NCBI GenBank assembly: GCA_900128585.1 | Contig: LT642661.1 | Location: 1-12,860, forward strand | Direction of reading: 5' to 3' | Length of the DNA: 12,860 nucleotides | Source of the DNA: Stramenopiles sp. TOSAG23-3 | Taxonomy: Eukaryota; Sar | Notes under the pieces: model-generated | What the model was told of the DNA's origin: nothing | Databases searched by the model: none | The model's input: only the letters and a program-made list of their open reading frames with translations | Made by a program: the position numbers and the translations under genes | In this document: positions 8,744 through 12,860 of the stretch, in pieces | Numbering within the stretch: position 1 is the first letter of the stretch | Layout of the letters: each line of letters opens with the position of its first letter

Positions 8744-8972
8744 CAAGAAGAAGAAGAAGAAGAAGAAAGAAGAAGGAAGAAGAAGAAGAAGAAGAAGAAA
8801 GAAGAAAGAAGAAAGAAGAAAAAGAAGAAGAAAGAAGAAGAAGAAGAAGAAAAAGAAAACAAAGAAAGAAGAAGAAGAAGAAGAAAAAGAAAACAAAGAA
8901 AGAAAAAGAAGAAAAAGAAGAAGAAGAAGAAAAAGAAGAAAGAAGAAAAAGAAGAAAGAAGAAGAAAAAGAA
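8744..8972 (-). repeat. GAA/TTC polypurine tract in a divergent promoter spacer
   Basis: About 229 nt of nearly pure purine on the plus strand, built of GAA with A-rich interruptions; the minus strand is therefore a TTC tract. It contains an internal tandem duplication: GAAAAAGAAAACAAAGAAAG starts at 8849 and again at 8883, a period of 34 nt. The tract lies 270 nt upstream of the SDHAF1-like ATG. This is the longest of the three such tracts in the window. Confidence 0.92.
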
Positions 8973-9242
8973 CGAAGCAATAAAATCATTATTATATCTT
9001 CTCTTCATCTTCATCTCATCAAATCTATCTTCTTTTAACTATAAACTATATACTACAAATAATAATCGAAAGAAAAGAAATCTAGAATGATTCATATAAG
9101 TGCTCTGTTTCAACGAGGCTGACGTTGTAGCGTGCGTGTGTACATCATACATACACATACATATAGAACCGAGTTGTATTTGTTTTTTGCTTCTTGTTTT
9201 TCGTTGTTGTTCTTGTACATACTTTCGCCCCTTTGGCGCGCC

Positions 9243-9521
9243 ATGGCAAGCGTCGTGCAAAAGGTTGCTGGGGGGAAGGCAAAGCAGTTCTCTGGAATCC
9301 AGCGCGAAGTGTTCTCCGTGTACCGCCAGATAATAAGGGAAGCGTATAAGAAGGACTCTGGGGCCAGGGAGAGCATTGTAGCGCAAGCTAGGAGTGAGTT
9401 TCGCTCAAAGGGGGACACAATCAAACGATCCGACTACCAACTTATTGAGCACAACATTCGGAGGGCGAGAAAGCACGTCCAGCTCATTCAAATGCCTGGG
9501 TTCAGAGGGGTGAGCTTGTGA
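9243..9521 (+). CDS. SDHAF1-like LYR-motif protein, succinate dehydrogenase assembly factor
   Basis: A 92-residue basic protein. Residues 20-34 (QREVFSVYRQIIREA) carry the LYR motif with Val in place of Leu (VYR, 26-28). SEFR (51-54) gives the downstream Phe-Arg of LYR proteins. The C-terminal helix has IEHNIRRARKHVQLIQ, matching the Arg-rich helix of SDHAF1 in spacing. SDHAF1 acts in the mitochondrial matrix to help load iron-sulfur clusters into the SdhB subunit of complex II, and its Arg-rich helix contacts SdhB. The size suits this family. Start: the ATG at 9243 sits in strong context (GCC ATG G), exactly where AT-rich DNA gives way to GC-rich coding DNA. An in-frame ATG at 9132 would add 37 hydrophobic residues encoded by UTR-like DNA and is less likely. 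Another small LYRM protein is possible, but the C-terminal helix favours SDHAF1. Confidence 0.82.
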   Translation: MASVVQKVAGGKAKQFSGIQREVFSVYRQIIREAYKKDSGARESIVAQARSEFRSKGDTIKRSDYQLIEHNIRRARKHVQLIQMPGFRGVSL

Positions 9522-9576
9522 CCACGCTTAGTAAACAGCACGACAGGCGCTGCCGACGGACTTGCTGCCGTTAGAA

Positions 9577-9582
9577 AATAAA
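9577..9582 (+). terminator. Candidate poly(A) signal AATAAA of the SDHAF1-like gene
   Basis: AATAAA 56 nt after the TGA stop at 9519-9521, in a locally mixed-composition stretch and so less likely to be chance than in the AT-rich spacers. Confidence 0.5.
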
Positions 9583-9699
9583 GTACCGATCACTAAACAT
9601 CAAAATCTCAACCGCCCAGGCAGTGAAGATAAATTTTAATTTAAAAACTGAGGAGAGTTTTAAAGCGTACTCTATGTAATTTGTTTCTCTTTTTTTAAA

Positions 9700-9882
9700 T
9701 TTAAAAACAAAAAAAATTGTCTGACATTTAAGTACAAAATTAAATTTTATCTTCCTCATGTACCGCGAAAATGAATCTGCTCCTTTTGTCCATGAAAGGT
9801 TTTCGTTCCTTCATGTACTGCGAACTTATCTCTGCTCTTGTGGTTTTACTAAATAACAGCCAATTTTTTTGTTTTTTAAAAA
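9700..9882. mobile_element. Candidate small inverted-repeat element (MITE-like), 183 nt
   Basis: The left arm 9700-9734 reads TTTAAAAACAAAAAAAATTG then TCTGACATTTAAGTA. The right arm, on the minus strand from about 9882 to 9847, reads TTTAAAAAACAAAAAAATTG then GCTGTTATTTAGTA. About 29 of 35 positions pair. Inside are two imperfect tandem units, 9752-9788 and 9806-9842, both with CATGTAC[C/T]GCGAA and TCTGCTC. A further 18-nt inverted pair with one mismatch joins 9625-9642 to 9737-9754. Part of the element recurs at 4931-5006. TTTAAA lies at or near both ends, but I cannot define a target-site duplication. It carries no gene, so any mobility would need an outside transposase. A shared 3'-end or chromatin element is the alternative. 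Confidence 0.5.
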
Positions 9883-9919
9883 GTTTAAACGACCAACCGA
9901 CACCGCAGCCCCGTGCGCT

Positions 9920-12407
9920 TTACTTCTTCTTCTTCCCCTTCTTCTTCCCCCCCTTCTTCTTCTTCTTCTTCTTCGTCCCTCCAGGGTTGTAGATTTTCAA
10001 CTTCTCCGCTGCGTACGGGTCGTTCTGCAGCCGCCCGCCTTCCAATGGCATGTTGCGAATGCAGACCTCGTACGGCGTGTCTTCGGGAATCACCAGCGCG
10101 TTCTCCAGGGTCTCCTTGCTGAAGGGCATCGCCATGCCCTTCTTTGCGAACGCTGCGGCGATGGCGTCGATCTCCGTCATCTCCACCGACCGCTTCGCGG
10201 ACATTGGACGAGGCCGCTCAACACGTTCCCCAGGCCGGGGAAAGGGCACTACTTCCTTCTTCACCAGCTGCGGGCCCTTCTTCTTCTTCCCCTTCTTCTT
10301 CCCCTTCTTCTTCCCGCCCTTCTTCTTCGCCGGCTTCTTCGCGGGCTTCTTCGCCCCCTTCTTCCCGCCGCCCCCGCCGGGCTGGATCGCCCGCGTCGGG
10401 TTCAGGCTCTCCCGTTCAGCATCGTCCATACCGCGCTTTCGGTCGTTGAAGACGGTCGTCATCGTCTGGAACTCCCCGTCGAACGCGGTGACCCCTTTCT
10501 CCCACGCCGGCTCGGCGACCGGGGAGCGCGGCCTTGCCCCGAACGCGTCCTGGGTGACAACGCTCCCGTAGTCCCCGCGGTACGGGGACAGTGACCGGTC
10601 GGCCTCGCTCGGGCCCACGTGCTTCTCGGCCCGCTGCTTCTGCTCGTTCCGCCGCGCGGGGGTGACGATCCGCGCGTTTCGCTTCCGAAGGGCCTCTTCG
10701 TACCCTGGGGGGGCGTCGTACTTGAAGCGCATGGGCACCGGGGTGTTGCGCGTCGGCGTCGGCTTCGGCGTCTTCCTCGAGCCCTTGGGGGTCATTTCCT
10801 TCCGGACGATGACGACGGGGGTCTCCACCAGGGGTCGGGCGCTCTGCCGGGAGTGCGGTGTCCGCATGCGGGCGGGGTTCGCCGGGCCCTCCTCCTTCGC
10901 GTTCTGCTGCGGCTTGCTCTTTCCGCCGCCCGCGGCGGCGCTCTTCGGCCGAACCTTCCCCGGGGGCGACCGTTTCGTCCCTGCGGTGGCGCTGACCGGC
11001 CGCTGCGGAGACCGCGCCCTCGTCATGCCGCTCACCGCGGACGTCGGCCGGGACCGCCGGCCCATGCTCGCGGCGGCGGAGGAGGGGCGGGAGAACACCC
11101 CCCCGTTCTGGTAGTAGCGGCCCGACCGGGACGCGTAACGCCGGGACTCTTGGCGCCGCGCAATCTCTTCCTCTATTCGACCCCGGTTCATCGCCCACTG
11201 CTGCATGGCGGACTGAACCTCGCGCTTGAACCGCTCGTCGGTCGCCTCCTCGGACCGTCCCTTGATCCACTTCTGCTCGAGCCAGACCTCCTGCTCCACC
11301 GTCTTCTCTTCGGCCTTCCGCTCCCCGGCGTTCCCGTGGGCGTAGTGAAAGTCGTTTGTGGGGGGCGCCCCCCCCCCCCATACGCTTCGAGGCCTGCCGC
11401 GAGGACGGTCTATTGGTCGCCCCCGCGGTGCTTGGCCGGGCCTTTGTGTCCCTCGCCCGGCTCTTTCGCACCCCGGTGCCCGGCCTCGACTTGGACCCGG
11501 AGTTCCCGATCAAGTACGAGTACATGTTGGTGGACTCCTCCACGTCCACGGTGTGGGCCTGCTGGGCGTCCGCAATCTGGCCGATCATCCGCCGCTGCTC
11601 GGCCCTGGACATGGACTGGGCCTTCAGGATGCGGCGGCGCTGCGATGCGAACAGGTTCCTCATCTTTATTCCCCCTATCTGAAGGCGGCCGGTCAGCTTG
11701 ACGTTGTCGAAGTCGTTCGAGGACACGGGCGCCGTCGTTGGCCGGTTGCCCTTCCTCATGGACCGCGCGGCGGCGGCTGCGGCGGAGCCGGAGCCGGCCG
11801 CGGCCCTCCCGCTCGTGGACGGCCGGTTGTTGTTCATCTGATTCTCGTACCGATCCCTTCTCGACCGTTTCTCGTTCTTTTGCTCGTCCCGAAAGACGGC
11901 GTTGTCCGACGGGAACCCCGCGCGCTCGCGCAGCGCGTTGCGGGCCTTCAGTTTGTCCTGGAACCACGCGTGGACGCGGGACAGGGACGTCTGGCGCTGC
12001 AGGTCGTTCCGGGAGAACGTGACCTCCCGCATCATGGTCTTCAGGGACGCCGCGAGCACGCTATCGAAATGGGCGACGCCCGTTTCCAAAACCCTCTTGT
12101 CCTCGGTCTTCAGGCCCATGGCGACTGCCTCCATGTAATCCATCAGTTCCCGAAACAGCGGGTTCTTCCCGAGCCGCTGCTTCATCCGACGGTCGACCAC
12201 GTCCCCGTGGGTCTCTGCAAGCTCCCCCGCCGCGTCGAGCGCCACGTTCTCCGCCCCAAGCCTGACTTCTTTCAGGTTCGCGTCGGCCTCCAGGAAGAGC
12301 TCTTCCATGTGACCCATTCGCATCGATGCGGACGAGTCGCTGTGGCCCATCGACCCTTGCTGCCCTCCCCCGTACGTCCGTGGGGACGAGACCGAAGGCC
12401 GTGCCAT
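9920..12407 (-). CDS. Basic RP-x-[S/T]-rich protein, possibly ciliary; frame break at a G12 run
   Basis: Two overlapping minus-strand frames make one gene. The first starts at the ATG at 12407 (an in-frame TAG lies 17 codons upstream; context GAA ATG G) and keeps protein-like sequence to Met343 at 11381. The second continues from about 11367 to the TAA at 9922-9920. One base fewer in the G12 run joins them into 828 residues. Residues about 34-165 are helical and charged; 250-300 form a second helical block with SMSRAEQRRMIGQIADAQQ; about 370-432 are coiled and Glu/Arg-rich. Ten RP-x-[S/T] motifs lie on both sides of the break (near 195, 222, 308, 324, 333, 440, 453, 469, 486 and 733). A Lys/Gly/PAKK-rich block covers about 681-710. 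The C-terminal region has PFSKETLENALVIPEDTPYEV, then a poly-Lys tail. I do not recognise the family. Such RP-x-S/T motifs recur in flagellar and microtubule-associated proteins, so a ciliary role is an inference. Confidence 0.7.
11368..11379 (-). other. Frame-break site: run of 12 G on the coding strand
   Basis: On the minus strand the codons are AAG CGT ATG and then a G run of 12 including the G of ATG, followed by CG and six C. Upstream coding sense is lost just after this run, and the other frame becomes protein-like straight after it (ACA AAC GAC TTT CAC TAC: TNDFHY). One G fewer restores a single frame. Explanations in order of likelihood: homopolymer length error in the assembly, a real indel allele, slippage, or a small intron. 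A GTATGG at the site and an AG 76 nt later would also restore the frame, but that intron would be GC-rich and would remove protein-like sequence. Confidence 0.75.
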
Positions 12408-12763
12408 TTCGGAGGAAGGGAGAGAGGGGATGGAAAGGAGGTGAACGAACAGCTACAGAAAGGGAGAAAAAGGGCAAAGTATCTATATCTAATACACCCA
12501 GTCAATCTCTACCTTTTGAAACTATTTATTGTCCAATTTGATAACGTTGGCTATACATTTCCATCTATTTAAAAATAAAAAACAATTGTAAAATGTGGTT
12601 CTTGGATTGTATAAAGTCTAATTTATCCTCCCACCCCACCCCCATTTTTAATAATAATAATCCATAAATAAAAATTATTATTATTATTATATTTTTTTCA
12701 TTTTTTATTCAAAGCCAATACTGTGCTTTGCTATAAGAAGAGTATAAAAAATAGAAGATTATG
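12408..12763. promoter_or_regulatory. 5' flank of the RP-x-S/T gene
   Basis: A 356-nt upstream region that turns from purine-rich next to the ATG to very AT-rich. It has ATT/AAT microsatellite stretches at about 12649-12692 and a short C-rich run (CCCACCCCACCCCC) near 12631-12644. No clear promoter motif and no coding frame is seen. Confidence 0.4.
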
Positions 12764-12860
12764 TCTTCTTCTTCTTCTTCTTCTTCGCAATTTTATTATT
12801 ATTCTCTTCTTTCTTCTTTCTTCTTTCTTCTTTCTTCTTTCTTCTTTCTTCTTTCTTCTT
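12764..12860 (+). repeat. TTC / (TTCTTTC)n polypyrimidine tract, open at the right edge
   Basis: Eight TTC units are followed by a short AT-rich break (12787-12803). From about 12806 a regular heptamer tandem repeat of TTCTTTC type runs up to the window edge. It is the third TTC/GAA tract of the window, again in a gene's 5' flank, and in the same strand orientation as 2851-3033. Confidence 0.9.

Larger units (their letters stand above)
7771..9242. other. Divergent intergenic spacer between OvoA and the SDHAF1-like gene
   Basis: This 1,472-nt AT-rich region must hold both promoters and 5' UTRs. It contains a (ACTCCGA)n/(AAAT)n pair of simple repeats (8181-8222), the inverted-repeat arm 8555-8631 and a GAA purine tract (8744-8972). 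The segment TTTGAGATAAAAT occurs at 7901-7913 and again at 8341-8353, which may be chance. The frames found here are homopolymer Glu/Lys or Phe/Ser translations of the GAA tract and are not believable genes. No tRNA or rRNA is visible. Confidence 0.7.
9522..9919. other. Convergent 3'-3' spacer between the SDHAF1-like and RP-x-S/T genes
   Basis: This 398-nt spacer holds the two 3' UTRs, an AATAAA at 9577-9582, and an inverted-repeat element at 9700-9882 related to the repeat in the other convergent spacer. No believable coding frame is present. Confidence 0.7.

Noticed and set aside
8609-9038. Glu/Lys- or Phe/Ser-rich frames over the GAA tract
   Set aside because: Same reason: simple-sequence DNA with no stops, AT-rich flanks and no conserved domain.
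9232-9239. TTTGGCGC, an exact E2F-type site before the SDHAF1-like ATG
   Set aside because: An 8-nt match lying only 3 nt before the start codon is likely in the 5' UTR and can be chance; no other sites support it.
9132-9242. In-frame upstream ATG adding 37 hydrophobic residues to the SDHAF1-like protein
   Set aside because: The added stretch is encoded by AT-rich, UTR-like DNA with CATACA repeats, and the ATG at 9243 has a much better context at the composition boundary.
10416-11367. The part of the first RP-x-S/T frame beyond the G12 run
   Set aside because: After Met343 the translation becomes Arg/Gly/Ala/Pro-rich without motifs, while the other frame becomes clearly protein-like. It is out-of-frame read-through.
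10619-12572. Long plus-strand frames opposite the RP-x-S/T gene
   Set aside because: GC-rich antisense shadows with Pro/Arg/Gly-rich, low-complexity translations. The minus strand has the better start, and motifs of one type on both sides of the frame break.
12806-12860. Heptamer tandem repeat at the right edge as a telomere
   Set aside because: The unit is TTCTTTC, all pyrimidine, not a TTTAGGG- or TTAGGG-type telomere repeat, and it resembles the internal tracts.
1-12860. Search for a prokaryotic defence system, CRISPR array, phage or operon
   Set aside because: Gene content, widely spaced single genes on alternating strands, poly(A) signals and AT-rich spacers are eukaryotic. No evenly spaced direct repeats with unique spacers and no phage genes were seen.

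Overview
This is a window of eukaryotic nuclear DNA, most likely from a flagellated microalga or other ciliated protist. The evidence is an axonemal dynein heavy chain, a mitochondrial complex II assembly factor, a candidate mitochondrial presequence, AATAAA-type poly(A) signals, and no bacterial operon signals. All five genes read without an obvious intron. Coding DNA is GC-rich, while the spacers are very AT-rich and full of microsatellites. A stramenopile-type alga is my best guess but the sequence does not prove it.

The genes strictly alternate in strand (- + - + -). From left to right they are: (1) 1-2465, minus, the N-terminal 821 codons of an axonemal dynein heavy chain of DNAH1 type, running off the left edge; (2) 3541-4629, plus, a WD40-like beta-propeller protein that I could not name; (3) 5041-7770, minus, OvoA, the 5-histidylcysteine sulfoxide synthase/methyltransferase of ovothiol biosynthesis, with a candidate mitochondrial presequence; (4) 9243-9521, plus, a short LYR-family protein that looks like SDHAF1; (5) 9920-12407, minus, a large basic protein with ten RP-x-[S/T] motifs, in two frames joined at a run of 12 G.

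The spacers also follow a pattern. The two complete divergent (promoter) spacers, and the 5' flank of gene 5, each hold a TTC/GAA polypyrimidine tract of roughly 100-230 nt. In the two complete divergent spacers the tract is followed, at about 110-130 nt, by a 76-77 nt sequence conserved in opposite orientation (3164-3239 and 8555-8631). The two convergent (3'-3') spacers instead share another repeat built on TTTAAAAAC-A-rich-ATTG-CTG. In the second of them this forms a 183-nt inverted-repeat element that resembles a small non-autonomous transposon.

Functionally, two genes point to cilia (certain for the dynein, suggestive for the RP-x-S/T protein) and two to mitochondria or redox (OvoA and the SDHAF1-like protein, which share one upstream spacer). 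I see no operon, CRISPR, phage or defence-type system. The points most worth checking are the RP-x-S/T protein with its frame break and the two families of spacer repeats.
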